Assembly: GCA_951230915.1 (NCBI GenBank)
Contig: OX579633.1
Span: forward strand, 558,001 to 622,000
Reading direction: 5' to 3'
DNA: 64,000 nt
Origin: Antitrichia curtipendula
Lineage: Eukaryota > Streptophyta > Bryopsida > Hypnales > Leucodontaceae
In this document: positions 35,577 through 46,924 of the stretch, one piece after another
Layout of the letters: each line of letters begins with the position of its first letter
How positions within the stretch are numbered: position 1 is the stretch's first letter
The notes under the pieces: model-generated
What the model saw: only the letters and a program-made list of their open reading frames with translations
What the model was told of the DNA's origin: nothing
Databases searched by the model: none
Position numbers and translations under genes: made by a program

Positions 35577-35882
35577 AAGATAATCTGCTCTTTAAGCGGC
35601 CATTTAAGAGCTGATTGCCTTTGGCGGAAAACTAAACTCCTTGAAACAAATTTCAATATAATTTTTTAAGAAGAAAAAAGGAATTGGCATCTAATCCAAG
35701 TCGTTTCATATTTTTTGAACCTTCGAGGAATTAATGACAAATTTTTTAAGTTGAAATGCAATTTTTAATAAAAAAACAACCACCTCTTGAATGTACAATG
35801 TTAGTATATTGAAGAATGCAAAATGTACCTCTATATCATGATCACTTTTAGAGTACGGGCGCTTTTAGAGCAAACTATCCTA
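35577..35882. mobile_element. MITE, TAAGGTAGT family, copy 2
   Basis: AAGATAATCTGCTCTTTAAGCGG at the left and CGCTTTTAGAGCAAACTATCCT at the right match the ends of 18574-18987. The interior (AATTAATGACAAATTTT) is also similar. Confidence 0.65.
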
Positions 35883-37032
35883 CCATGTAGACATTAGAGC
35901 CAAATTCGGGTCTCTAGATGCCTGGTACTTTTGCCGTAGAAATGAATTGTTTGATATTTGCAAAAGCCTTAATTCCAAACATATAGTCATTTTCAGAAGT
36001 TGCCATCAATTTTGTGGGCCAATGGGAACAAGGTGGCATAGGCCGAGTTGGCAATAAAGAGGCAGAGTATTGTTGAGTTGGCAACAGCCGTGTGTACCTG
36101 AGCACTAGCTGTAGTAAACATGTCTAATTGAATACTGTATTTTGGAAACTATTTTATTATAACCTACAAGTACCAAATGACTTGGGATGTAAGTGTAGAC
36201 AGGGATTTAGAAGTTGGGATTTAGAATCCACCACCTGAAATTATTATACTCGCACTGTACACACTAATTGACGATTGTGGGGGAATGTGAAAGGAATTAG
36301 AGTGGTCAACGTCGAGAAGCTCACAAGGAACACATTGTACAGTTCGCAAATATTTGCAAATGTGGATCCTTGTTTGAGTAGAGACAAACTATATGCAACC
36401 GGATAATTTGAACTCCAATTGTACCCATCACCCCTCAAGGTGTGGCGGCTCCACTACTTGCTATAAGCACGGTATAGATGGGACGTCCTAAGCATGGTAC
36501 AGATGTTGTCAACAACGATTTTTTTATAAACCTCCAAGGACCGTTTTCATGATGTCACCTTTAATTAATGGTTTCCATTCATTTGCAGCTATTGGTTGAA
36601 ACACCTTCACAATCTGATGTCACCACCTGAGGTTCCAGCATGGACAATGCCATGTTGGAATTAAAATGGATTTTCCATCGTACCTTTCTGGAAATTAGGC
36701 CATTTTCTATTTGGGCAGTCCCACATCCCAATTCTCCTCTAATGATTTGACTAGATCCACTTGTGTGGACGCAGTGTTGTAAATGCTTTAGAGCAAAAGG
36801 TCAATTTTGTGAAATTGGTGCAATTTATTGAGCTTGATAAAACGCTACCAAGGATTAAAAAGTGTTTAATGAATAATTTTCAAATTTTTTGTAGAAATGA
36901 AGAATGCACCTATTTCTCTAATGATCTAATAATTTTTGGTTGACTACCTATTTAGTAGTCCTTCAGTTGTCCATCCAGGGTTAAAATGGTGCAGTGGATC
37001 ATATAAAAGGGAAAGGACTGAAATAAAATGAT
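35883..37032. other. Intergenic, no gene supported
   Basis: Mixed sequence with short open frames only. Nothing repeats within the window. Confidence 0.4.
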
Positions 37033-37035
37033 TTA

Positions 37036-37519
37036 GAGCATCTTCAATCCTAACAGTAAATTGGCCTTAATGGTATATTGAATGATATATAATTAGAACT
37101 TGAAATTTATATCGTTGGAAGCGCATCCAAAGAACTTTGAAAAGGTGCAAGAATATTCAGATTTAGACACTAGACAACTACTTCAAAGGCAAGGTAAAAG
37201 TAAAAAATTATAGAGGTCTTAGCATATGATAGTTACTAAAGCAAAATTTGGCCATTGATACTCTAAATGTAGCCAAATGTAGAGTGTCTATGGCCAATTT
37301 TGCTTTGGTAACTGTTATATGCTAAGACCTCTAAATTTTTTACTTTTATCTTGCTTTTGAAGTGGTTGTCCAATGTCTAAATTTGAATATTCTTGCACCT
37401 TCTCAAAGTTCATTTGTATGCACTTCTAATGATACAAATTTCAAGTTCTAATTATATACCGTTCAAAAGTTAGAAAATCATATGGAAGGCCAATATACTA
37501 TTAGGATTGAGGATGCTCT
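37036..37519. mobile_element. Tourist/Harbinger-type MITE, 484 bp
   Basis: GAGCATCTTCAATCCTAACA at the left pairs with the inverse of TATTAGGATTGAGGATGCTC at the right. Almost the full length folds back (GAGGTCTTAGCATATGATAG / CTGTTATATGCTAAGACCTC). Flanked by TTA at 37033-37035 and 37520-37522. A 3-bp TWA duplication and GAGCATC ends are typical of PIF/Harbinger-derived MITEs. Confidence 0.85.
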
Positions 37520-37522
37520 TAG

Positions 37523-38567
37523 GAAGTTGGAAGGAGGAGGAAAATCTTATTGTAGCAATGGGCAATGTTTTGGATGAATTGCAATTTGCAAATTAATTTG
37601 TATATGTATGGGTACAACAAGCTCATATAAAATGTCAAAATGTCATATGAAATACTGCCAATTTAGTAGAATTGACATCACTGTTGTTGCGTGTACACTA
37701 GTCAAACTATGTCCATTGCTCGCTATATGTATGTTTTGTGGTCAAGCTTGCGGGAGGAGTTTGGCTTTTGGTTGGGAGTTCTAGTATCCTAGCTTGGTTT
37801 CCAATTCTCCATCATCCACTTAGGTATTTGAAATAGGTATAGGCAACGTTTGGCTGCAAGAGAGGATGCATTTATCTAGAATTGCAACCATGTACTAGGA
37901 GAAATGGAGGGTTATAGGCACTTATGAATAGTGTCAAAGCATGGTATCTAAGGCCCATATTGGCACTACCTTGGTACTAATGTGGCCACCATGCTCTAGC
38001 ACTATTCATTGGTGCCCAAAGTGCTCCCTTCTATTAAAAAAGGTTGCTTGAGTTTTATGTGTCTAAACAAAGCACAATGCTCACAAATACAATTTGATCC
38101 ATCAAGTATGCATTGGATTTTTGTAATTATAATAAATGTCAATTTTTTTAAATTGATGGTAACTATTCCACTATTTTGGCATTCACTTTCAAGCCACATG
38201 GCTTGAATTGCAAAGCTATGCCTATCATAGTTTTTAGAGCTTTGTATAGATGTATAACACAATTTGTGGAGTTGGAATATATTTCCAATTTAATGAAATT
38301 GATGATGATAATCTACATCAAGCACAACACATCTTGTAATTTTCAATTGAATTTGTTGATTGTCAACTTTTTAATCTTGGCATAAAAAATGCAAGCTTGT
38401 GATGTCATGCAATTGATCCCTATGAAGGTCTTTGTAAGGTTACAATATTTAATACTTTTAGCATCTCAATCCTTTTTAAAAAAATTTCATGTTTTTGCTT
38501 CTATCTTTATAAATAAATATTATTTATCTCAATTTTATCAAATTTGTCATGTAGAAAGTATAGCTTT
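37523..38567. other. Intergenic, no gene supported
   Basis: Short overlapping open frames around 38000-38570 have the AT-rich composition of the background and no motif. Confidence 0.4.
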
Positions 38568-38571
38568 TTAA

Positions 38572-38861
38572 CCCTTAAACAACATTCCCTTGTCTAATAG
38601 GAACCCTAAAGAAGAATAAAAAATTTCCTTGAAGCAAATCATAGGTCTTTGTTGCTTGTCCAAAATTGGATTGGTTAATGCATGCAAAAGTGAATAGTGA
38701 ATAGTGTTTTGATTTTGCAGCTTAAATGCAGTGCTTGGCAAACCATTTTCATGTAGAAGTGGATCTAGTAGGTTGAAACATTCCAGAAAAATGCAAAAAG
38801 TACTTTTTGTCAACAATTCTCTCAAAATCAAATCCGGCGTTTTTCACTTGTCAGTTAAGGG
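38572..38861. mobile_element. Possible small TTAA-flanked element
   Basis: TTAA|CCCTTAA at the left and TTAAGGG|TTAA at the right, 290 bp apart. The inverted match is only 7 bp and the interior is unrelated to the three larger TTAA elements, so this may be chance in AT-rich DNA. Confidence 0.3.
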
Positions 38862-39162
38862 TTAAAAATCAAGCGTTGATTTGGATGAATGAGAAGTTAT
38901 GTGGTCAAAAAGATTCTAAAACTTCTTTATTCATTGTTTAAAGTTGGGACATCGAAGCGTTAAGGTATGAAAAAGAAAAGAAAAGTGACTCACAAGTTTT
39001 TATGCTAAGTGAAGCTCAATGCAAATGACCTCTTCCTACACAAAAGTGGTAGATAGGTAGGTCCTCTATTCCGGCAAATACTGGTGGTGAGCTCCCTTAC
39101 CTCTTGATAGCACCTAGCTCTCCCCACAATATTTGGACATTAGAGTGGATTTGCTAGGGGAC

Positions 39163-41340
39163 TGTGAGCTTCCAATTTGTCACTTGGGACTCGTAGAATT
39201 ATTTTTTTGGAAATTTGCAATTTAAAGTTAAGAAAAGTATACAAAAAGCCATAAAAAGAGTGTAGAACCAAAATAGGGTTGTGACATACCCATTACAGTA
39301 TTTGGTCTAGATTTGTGTTTAGACTTAGAATCCCACCAAACCTGGCCTAAAAATAGGTAGAAAGAACAAAACGGTTAGATCTGGAGCATTTGAGTTACAT
39401 AGCCCCCAAAGGGCTAAATCCCACCATGAATGTGGCAGTTCATGGCTAAGTCGGTCCGAGGCATCCACAACGAGGCCACTAGGTCGGGTCCTAGAGTTAG
39501 GTTTAGAATTTCCAACCCCCGATTGTTAGCATGCAGGAGCCACTGACGCAAGACCAAGCCCGTAGAGGAATCTACAACCCAAGGATGGTGTTCTAGGATA
39601 AATCCCATGCCAGGAGTCCAACGACAAAATCAATTTGCCAAGATTCCTCTATCTGCAAAAGATTCTCGCACCATCGCTAATTCAAGGAGATGGCCAATTT
39701 CATCTCCACTGACCAATTGTGTCAGGTACGGAAACGCACCTACACATCCTTCACATGACTCCCTGAGAGGTCACGTGAAAAATCCCGTCATCTTCCGACT
39801 TGCAGAAGAACCTTTTGCGGGTAGTCAACCTTGATAACCTCCAACGAGAATTTCATGGAAATTACCCAGGTTGCCAGAAAATCTCACTAAAAATTAGACT
39901 AGCTTGTTTTATGTTAATAATGCGCTCCGTGAAGTTTCACAACATTCCGATAGCGGCAAGTACCCGAACCGGCAAGATTCCTCGGAAATTAATCACGTGG
40001 CAGGGTCCCCGCCGTGTTGACCGGCATCCCGGGACCATATGATGGCGAAACTAAGTCAACCAAGAGTACTTTCCGACTCCCTCACACCTACCAGAGACCC
40101 TAGGCTATTTACATTTCTCAAAATAGGAGACCCCCAAGATCTAGGATTTTATCACGATTTGTTTTTTAAACTAAATTAGCCTACAATAGGTTTTTGGCCT
40201 CAATATGGGGGTATGGGGGTTTTGGACTAAACACGGTGATCTGGAGCCAATGGCGCAATCTTTTTGATGATCAGAGTTAAACTCCAAAGGTAGTATGTTG
40301 GTTCAGCGTAGATAGATAAAAGTAGTTTTGTAGGATTAGGACGAAAATCTTTGAAGATGAGGATGAAAATCCAAGTTGATAAGGTTACCTTAGAACTCTT
40401 GAGGGAGGAGTGGGGCCTTGGAATCCTATTTAAGGTCCCCATTTTTCTCTCTTGAACACCCCCAAATCTTGTTTTAGGTATATGGGTCCAAGTTATTTTG
40501 GATATTTTGGCGTTTGAAGCCAAAAACCTCTACGGTGTTTTTGGAGCACTTTTTGCTCCTTTTTGTTGTTGTTTTTCAAGCACTGAAGGTCTTTGGGGGT
40601 CCTACTAATCTTGCCTTGTTGCTCTTGCGTACCTTTGTTGTAAGTCAAGCAGGTGTTCCACCCCTCATGTGTCCTTTCCGTGCCCTTGTGAACTAGTTTG
40701 GGTGATTTGGGAATATTGGTGGTTCTTGTACTAACCCTAGAGTAACCCCCCATCGTACCTTGGCGATGCCGCTTTGGAGGGCCTTTAGTGTATAACCTTT
40801 GTATTTGCCACGTGGCCTTACCTTGTGTGTCCTCTTATGTAACCATTCTGACAACCCTCTTCTCATATTCTCCTTGTTGAGTGGAACCCCCTTTGGGACG
40901 GTGAAGCTTTGAACTTATAGAGTCCTAAAGTGTGTGTTAAAACAGTTTTGGCGGCGGAGCTTTGAACCCCCGGGGCACCGCGAAGTCGTAAAGTTGGTGT
41001 TAGATCCAACTTAGTGGCAAAGCTTTGACCCTCCCCGGTGTTCCGTTCCAAAGTCTAGTTTCCAAGACCTTTGTGGAAACCTCCAGAGTTTAGCTTCCAA
41101 GATTTAGAGTCTTAGTTCAAGAGAGATAGCAGGTGACTTGGGAAGTCAAGCTTGTGTGCAAAAATTGTAGGCCTAACCCCCCGCACGGCAAAGCTTTGAC
41201 CCTGTCCCTAATTTTCTAAAATCCGGTTTAAGTTTTTTTTTTGTGTGGGTTCCCCTAAGGGAACTCGAGGGAGATTGGGGGGGGGGGGGGCAGTGAGCTT
41301 GGCCAGCGTTAAGCTAGGCTGGTCCTGATTTGTATTCTTA
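39163..41340 (+). mobile_element. LTR-like block, copy 3, with leader
   Basis: Starts TGTGAGCTTCC and is the reverse complement of 12660-14531 in the same order: AATTATTTTTTTGGAAATTTG, AAAATCTCACTAAAAATTAGA, CCCCCAAGATCTAGGATTTT, GACCTTCAGTGC in reverse, and AGCTTTGA words. CCTATTTAAGGTCCCC near 40425 may be the LTR's TATA box. The 3' end is uncertain (about 41200-41340). A 14-G run lies at 41277-41290. Downstream (41.4-42.0 kb) is an AG-rich leader and then a short coding exon, so here the LTR appears to be the 5' LTR of an element running rightward. Confidence 0.55.
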
Positions 41341-42015
41341 CAAATCACACACCTCCTGGCTAAAAAATCAAGCCACAAGGGATGATACCCCACGAGGTCC
41401 CACCTCACTTTTTCCCTCAATTTCACTCAGTTAGGAGCTAGTTAGGAGACACTAGAGTAGGGAAGAAAAGACATTTAGTTAGGAAACTTAGAGTAGAGAA
41501 CCTAGTTACAATGCTAGTGAGGAACCCAAAGAGAGAAGCCTAGCATAACTCAATTAGGAAGTTGGAGTCTCCATGTCCACCTGCACACAAAGAAGTCTCA
41601 CTTTCACCAACAAAACCATCCAATCCACACACAATGGAGGAAGATTAGAGAGAAAAAGAGTGAAATAGGAGAAGGGGGGAGAGAGATGATAAATAGTGAC
41701 CTAGATTAGGCTAGGTGGGTTAAGAGAAGGAAATCTTGGGAATTCATAGCGACCATTAGGAGAAGGATTAGGATGACACGAAGACAAGGTTGTGTAAGAG
41801 AGTAGGAGAGACATTAACACCTCCTTGGGGTTCGAATCTATAGTGTAAGATGTCCATAAAAGAGTAGGTAGAATAGTACTAGTGTAAAAGAGAGGAAGGG
41901 AAAGAAAAGAGAAAGGGAGAGTAAAGGAAAGAAGAAGTTAGATTACACGGGTGTACTAATTGTCTTAAGAATAAGCGGTGAGCTTGGGAGAGATTCCCAC
42001 GACCAAAGGACCACC

Positions 42016-42078
42016 ATGGAGTATGGAGATGTGTACCCGGATGCGGACGAGCGTATTTCCGACACCGGTAGTGATGAG
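42016..42078 (+). CDS. Short leader coding exon of the rightward LTR element
   Basis: ACCACCATGG start context, 21 codons (MEYGDVYPDADERISDTGSDE), then a consensus donor GAG|GTGAGT. It parallels the minus-strand exon at 7445-7516, which also follows an LTR-like block. The downstream intron would contain the satellite and the inserted hAT element. The next exon is not identified. Confidence 0.45.
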
Positions 42079-42159
42079 GTGAGTTCTTGAATCAATACTT
42101 GGTGTTTCCTCCTTATTAGCGTTGATTTCCTTAATTAGCCCTTTTCACATGAATAATAA

Positions 42160-42318
42160 ACCGGAATAAAAATTTAGAGTTAAATTTAGGAGTAAAGATT
42201 TAGAGTTAGTTTTAGGAGTAAAAAGCTAGAATTAGTTTAGGAATAAAGATTTAGAGTTAGTTTTAGGAGTAAAATCTAGAGTTACTTTTAGGAATAAAGA
42301 TTTAGAGTTAGTTTGAGG
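42160..42318. repeat. 22-25-bp satellite, left part
   Basis: Units of the type TTAGAGTTAGTTTTAGGAGTAAA alternate with ...AAAAAGCTAGAATTAG. The array stops at 42318, where the hAT element begins, and resumes at 60024. Its last 8 bases, GTTTGAGG, are one copy of the target duplication. Confidence 0.85.
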
Positions 42319-42340
42319 CATGGTTGTCATACTGTACGGA

Positions 42341-42410
42341 CGTCCGGTTCGCCCGTCCGTCCGTCCGGGACGTCTGTTAGAGGTCTCACCCGCCCGATAC
42401 AGTCAACACA
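42341..42410 (+). repeat. Subterminal GTCC-rich repeat, left end
   Basis: GTCCGGTTCGCCCGTCCGTC, then GGGACGTC and CACCCGCCCGATAC. The same series in the same orientation occurs at the right end (59958-60017), so the element ends share a direct repeat in addition to the short inverted termini. Confidence 0.75.
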
Positions 42411-42479
42411 AAGTTGACTTTATGAAACCAAAAAAGTAGGCCACGTGGACGCCACGGGGACGCCACGTGGATTTAGGAA

Positions 42480-42740
42480 CATGCAGGGCGGGGACTCCAT
42501 TGAGTGGGGGCAAGGACTCCATGGAGTGGGGGCAGGGACTCCATCCAGTAGGGGCGGGGACTCCAGACAGTGGGGGCGGGGACTCCAGTGAGTGGGGGGC
42601 GGGGACTCCAGTGAGAGGGGGCGAGGACTCCAGAGAGTGGGGCGGGGACTCCAAAGAGTGGGGCGGGGACTCCAGCGACTGGGGCGGGAACGTGAGGAGG
42701 ACGGGGCGTGGACGACACGTGTCGGGGCGGGTACTTGAGG
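42480..42740 (-). promoter_or_regulatory. GC array A upstream of the kinase gene
   Basis: Nine GGACTCC words spaced about 20-24 bp apart with GTGGGGGCGGG between them, the reverse complement of the GAGTCCCCGCCC units in the other arrays. It ends about 10 bp before a TATA box. Within a transposon end such arrays can be both transposase-binding subterminal repeats and promoter elements. Confidence 0.75.
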
Positions 42741-42751
42741 AGCGGGGGAAC

Positions 42752-42759
42752 TATATAAA
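42752..42759 (+). promoter_or_regulatory. TATA box of the kinase-like gene
   Basis: CTATATAAAGC directly downstream of array A and 192 bp before the ATG. A probable leader intron (GTGAGT at 42834 to TTGCAG at 42916) lies between. Confidence 0.7.
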
Positions 42760-42943
42760 GCGAGTCCCCGCCCTCATTTCTTTGCCAAGTCCGCGCCCTA
42801 CGCCTCACACACTAGTTCGTCCCCACGGCCTATGTGAGTGAGTTTGGTGGGTGGTGGGCTTGGCCCTCATATGTGACCCGGTTTTTTTCAAATTTTCGGG
42901 GCTTTTGTGCTTGCAGAGGCCCATTGAACAATTTCTTTTCGTT

Positions 42944-44524
42944 ATGGCGGGGGAAGGGAGTGCATCGGCGGAGAAACGTCCTATGTTTGTAGATTTAGAT
43001 GATGTCGGTGAGATGGTAATTCCATCCACGGACAACTTGATGGCCTCAGGTTCATCGAACCCTTCTTCATCAAGCCAAAAGAAACGCAAGAAAGCACTCA
43101 ATCCCCATATGCCTCCACATGAATTCATAGTTGAAGGGAGAGCAATAGTTGTGGTGTTCTACACTCGTCGCAGTACGACTATGTTGACCAGGGAGTATGT
43201 GGCGCTCAACGAAGAAGGGTACCACAAACTCACGAGGGACCTGCGAACGGAGCTGGAGTCAAAGTTTGAAGCATCTGAGAAATTCAACAATTTCTCCGAT
43301 TATTGGTTGCACCAAGACTGGCTGGATAAACAGGTGGTTGCCTTCACAACCAATATAGTGTCAAATTGGTGTTACCACATGGGGAAGAAAAAAGATGGTA
43401 GCGATTGGGACACACAAAATAAAGAGGTGGTTGCAAAGTTGAAAATCATTCAAAACTTTGCTCAACAATTTTCTTCATCACGTAAGAAAAAGCAAGCACC
43501 TTGGAAAGCGACAATTGAAGACACCATAACAGCTCATTGTGTTAGTGGAACATTCAAGTGGCTTGAAAGTTCAGTAAAAGTCATCCCCATGCCGGAACAG
43601 AGTGCCGTTGGTTCATATGGGACCGTGAGGAAGGTGATGCTTACAAAACTTCAGAGCATTCCTAGTTGGATATTTTTTGCTGGGAAGAGCTTGAAAACCA
43701 CGAATGAAAAGGAGAAGCGCCAAGGAATCATCAATGAGGCGGGCGGGTGTCCAGTGAGACATCCTGGCATCATTCGAATTGCGTACCTCCATCCTAAAAC
43801 GATGGAAGGCTACACGTTATGGTGGAATGGAGGCTCTCTAATTTCTTTCTTATCCAAATACAATTCGAAAGTAAGCGAAACATTGGATGTCGATGAGATT
43901 AAGCATGAACAAGGTACAGGGTTGACAAAAGAGGAGCTTACATGGGTTGCAACTTACCGACGGAACCGAGTGAACTTGGCACTCTCTTTGCTTGTCATTG
44001 TGGGGAAATGCCACGATGCGCAGTACGTGCACAACGACATCACTCCATCCAATATTTTGCTCCATTTTGATGATTATAAAGAGCACACGGTGTATATAGG
44101 GATATGTGATTGGGGACTTTCTAGCCGAGCTGTAGAGAAGGAGCCGTCAAGGTATGGCTTTCCCAACAAGGACATCCTAGTGAAGGAGAAGAGAATGCGA
44201 AGGTTTGTAGCCCCTGAATTGTTTTATATATACGGAGAGCAAGGTTCGGCAAATTCAATTGAGGCCATGCAAAAAATGCATTTGTATTCCATGGCAGCTG
44301 ATGCATATGCAGCCGGATGGATAGCAGCACAAATTTGGAAGGAAGAGTGGGACTCCAAATACTTTACAACGAAGAATCCAGAGCAGTATCAGAACCTCAG
44401 GATCAAATTGGAAAGCCTCGTAAAAGAGGATGTGAGTGAAAGGGCGTCAGTGCCAGATGTTCTTGACGCATTGAAGAAGGCCCCCCACTGTTGGACTATG
44501 CCAGAATGTTGTTATCGTATATAG
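42944..44524 (+). CDS. Protein-kinase-like cargo gene, 526 aa, intact
   Basis: ATG 42944 (MAGEGSASAEK) follows a leader intron; an upstream in-frame ATG at 42851 lies inside that intron. Residues 1-220 form an unrecognised domain with a basic stretch (KKRKKA) and a Trp-rich segment. Residues about 220-480 form a protein-kinase fold: glycine loop GSYGTVRKV (from G223), lysine in FAGKSL (K248), catalytic loop VHNDITPSN (D365, N370), metal-binding CDWG (D389, in place of DFG) and APE (423-425). The catalytic loop is HND rather than HRD, so the activation arginine is missing, but Lys, both Asp and Asn are kept, so activity is plausible. The frame has no stop although neighbours do, which hints at selection. 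Its presence inside a DNA transposon is unusual. The substrate is unknown. Confidence 0.85.
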   Translation: MAGEGSASAEKRPMFVDLDDVGEMVIPSTDNLMASGSSNPSSSSQKKRKKALNPHMPPHEFIVEGRAIVVVFYTRRSTTMLTREYVALNEEGYHKLTRDLRTELESKFEASEKFNNFSDYWLHQDWLDKQVVAFTTNIVSNWCYHMGKKKDGSDWDTQNKEVVAKLKIIQNFAQQFSSSRKKKQAPWKATIEDTITAHCVSGTFKWLESSVKVIPMPEQSAVGSYGTVRKVMLTKLQSIPSWIFFAGKSLKTTNEKEKRQGIINEAGGCPVRHPGIIRIAYLHPKTMEGYTLWWNGGSLISFLSKYNSKVSETLDVDEIKHEQGTGLTKEELTWVATYRRNRVNLALSLLVIVGKCHDAQYVHNDITPSNILLHFDDYKEHTVYIGICDWGLSSRAVEKEPSRYGFPNKDILVKEKRMRRFVAPELFYIYGEQGSANSIEAMQKMHLYSMAADAYAAGWIAAQIWKEEWDSKYFTTKNPEQYQNLRIKLESLVKEDVSERASVPDVLDALKKAPHCWTMPECCYRI

Positions 44525-44849
44525 TATTTAGTTTTTTTACTTTTTGTAGCTTAGCATATAATTCAGGCATAGAAGGTAAATCATCCTCATAGAGGACCAT
44601 GTGTATGTACTTCGCAATTGCCGAACACCTCATAAATATATGAAGTCGGATGCATTGTACATTCAAAATCTCATGTGAATATATTAACCTGCTATGTTAT
44701 TGTTCTTTCTCATTGCATGTTTATGAGTTCTATGAATTGATGATAAAACTTTTATAAAAATAGTGAATGCAATAGTTTGGTATAAAAATACATACACTTT
44801 ATCTTTTCACTATGTCTATGTTTTACAGTTTTAGAAGTTAATGAAGCCC

Positions 44850-46130
44850 CCCCAAAATAAAATAAATGATCCAACAAAAAAAAGAATAACATTGAAGTAC
44901 ATTGGGATAATTTTAATCATGAACACAAAAAAAGGTTCAAAAAAATTAAAAATTATAAAACAAAAAAAAGAAAAGGAAAGGGAATGATGGAACCCAAAAA
45001 TAAGATTAATGGCTTTGAGTTGAGGTGGAAGAACTTTAGTAAATTAGAAAAAAATAAAGTAGGGAAAGGAAAGATTGAACGAATAAAGCTAAACTATGAA
45101 TTCGAATAAAATAGTCTTCTCACTTAATGAACAAAAACAAAATAGAAAATAGAATGTTTGAACAAAAAAAAAAAAAATAACTATGAGTTGGGATGGGAGA
45201 GTTTTAGGAATGAAGCGAACAAAAAAAGATAATCATCCAAGCCAAAAGGAATGGCATAGAGTTGGCATGGGAACTCCTTTGTTTATTAATGAAAAAAAAA
45301 ATAGGAAAGGAAATCATGGAACAAATCCGAAATGGCTTGGGGTTGGTATGGAATTATTTTGTGAGAGACATAGACCCACAAAAAATAGTGTGTCAAAGTG
45401 ATTTCAACTAACACCCCAAAAAATTTACCATTTAGTTCGGATAGATTTGCGTTACCACAAAAAGTAAATGGAATTTTCTTTAGATGAAAGAGCTTGGCTA
45501 ATAAAAGCAAAAAATGAAATTAATAGGAATGATCATTCAAAAATAAATGGCCTCGAGTTGGGATGGAACAATTTTGCTAATAGCGGGAAAAAAAAATCAT
45601 TCCACCTTACACAAGTGGCATTGAATTCAAATAATTTTTTTTGGTAATGATGCCCACAAAATAGGGAAGAGAATGAAAACACCAGAAAAATTATGGCAAT
45701 CACTTGAAATGGAAGTGTGCTTTAAAAATCAATGTCTAAAAGGGGAGATGGAGTGACCAAAGCTTTAGAAAAGCATACCAATTTATTTTAGGATTTTTAG
45801 CGGGGGGAATTATTTTTATGGACTTAAATAATCTAACATTAAAAGAAATATGAATGGTGGAGTGCTTTCTTATATGGAAATGATTTGGGTGTCACTATAA
45901 AATAATGTAACATCCAAAAAATCTATGGAATAGTGGAGTGATTTGGACATGGAAGTGGTTTGGGGGTTACAAACTTATAATTAAGCAATTTAACACCCAA
46001 AAAAAATATGGAATGGTGGATTGATTAGGATATGGAAATTATTGGGGTGTTAGAGTGATATGATCTAACATTAAATCTCAATATGGACTGCTAGAGTCAC
46101 TTAGAACATGGAGTAATGTAGAAGGCTCAA
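44850..46130 (+). repeat. AG-rich tail block 1
   Basis: Degenerate repetition of words such as AAATAGGAAAGGAAATGA, GGCATTGAGTTGGGATGG and GAGTTTTAGGAATGAAGC at about 80-90-bp intervals. Related blocks lie at 49500-51190 and 53100-54080 in the same orientation. It follows the kinase gene directly and may be an old satellite or a spacer copied with each gene module. No coding potential. Confidence 0.6.
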
Positions 46131-46139
46131 AAATCACTC

Positions 46140-46410
46140 ATCTAAGGGCTGGTTCGCATTTCTACAGTATTTCTTTACATGGGAATATTTTTAAGCTCAT
46201 CCTTGAAACCAAGAAAAATTGATGAGGAATGTAGCCCAATCGGTTTCATATTTTTTTAAACATTATTGAATTAATTATAAATTTTCAAAGGAGATGTATC
46301 CTAGGTCCCTATTTATATTCTTACGTCCTTCATATTGCAATTCTAAAGAAAAATGGGGATAGCAAAGACAATGATTGGCTCTTGTGATAAAGAATGTTTT
46401 TTTCCTTCCT
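46140..46410. mobile_element. Truncated MITE, TAAGGTAGT family, copy 3
   Basis: AAGGGCTGGTTCGC, TTTTCAAAG and CAAAGACAATGATTGGCTCTTG match the interior of 18574-18987 in the same order, but terminal repeats are missing. It inserted in, or was carried by, the hAT element. Confidence 0.6.
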
Positions 46411-46571
46411 TCCTTTTTGTCTTTTGAGGTCAATTTGAAAACTGCATCATGTCCATTCTACAACCACTTATAGGGACAGTTCTTAATGCCAAAACTCTTT
46501 TCGAGCCTTCTACCTTAGGAAATGGAAATATGTCTAAGCACATTAACTTCGTATATTTAAATCATGTCCGC

Positions 46572-46770
46572 GCCCACTCTCTGGAGTCCCTGCCCCACTC
46601 TCTGGAGTCCCCGCCCCACTCTCTGGAGTCCCAGTCCCACTCTCTGGAGTCCCCGCCCCCACTGTCTGGAGTCCCCGCCCCCACTGTCTGGAGTCCCCGT
46701 CCTCTCTCGGTGGAGTCCCCGCCCCCACTCGGAGGAGTCCCCGCCCCAACTCGATGGAGTCCCCGCCCTG
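46572..46770 (+). promoter_or_regulatory. GC array B upstream of the RING gene
   Basis: Nine GGAGTCC words with CCGCCCC spacers, about 20-22 bp apart, ending about 20 bp before a TATA box. Opposite in orientation to array A, same as arrays C and D. Confidence 0.75.
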
Positions 46771-46788
46771 GCGTCCCCCAGCTGCAAC

Positions 46789-46796
46789 TATATAAG
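46789..46796 (+). promoter_or_regulatory. TATA box of the RING gene
   Basis: ACTATATAAGGC, 136 bp before the ATG at 46925. A GTGAGC soon after, as in the other two modules, may start a short leader intron. Confidence 0.65.
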
Positions 46797-46924
46797 GCCG
46801 TCCCCGCCTCATTTGTCCCCGCCCTGCATACTCTCAGCCTTCCATCTTTTCATTGAGCTGGTTGTGAGCGTTATGCGGGGTCTACTTGATTGCCACGTGG
46901 AGGATTTCGCTTTTTTCTACAAAA

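Noticed and set aside
42403..42841. Long open frames across GC array A on both strands
   Set aside because: They encode only translated repeat units (Ser-Pro-Pro or Gly-Gly-Asp types). The same happens over arrays B, C and D at 46.5, 54.3 and 59.3 kb.
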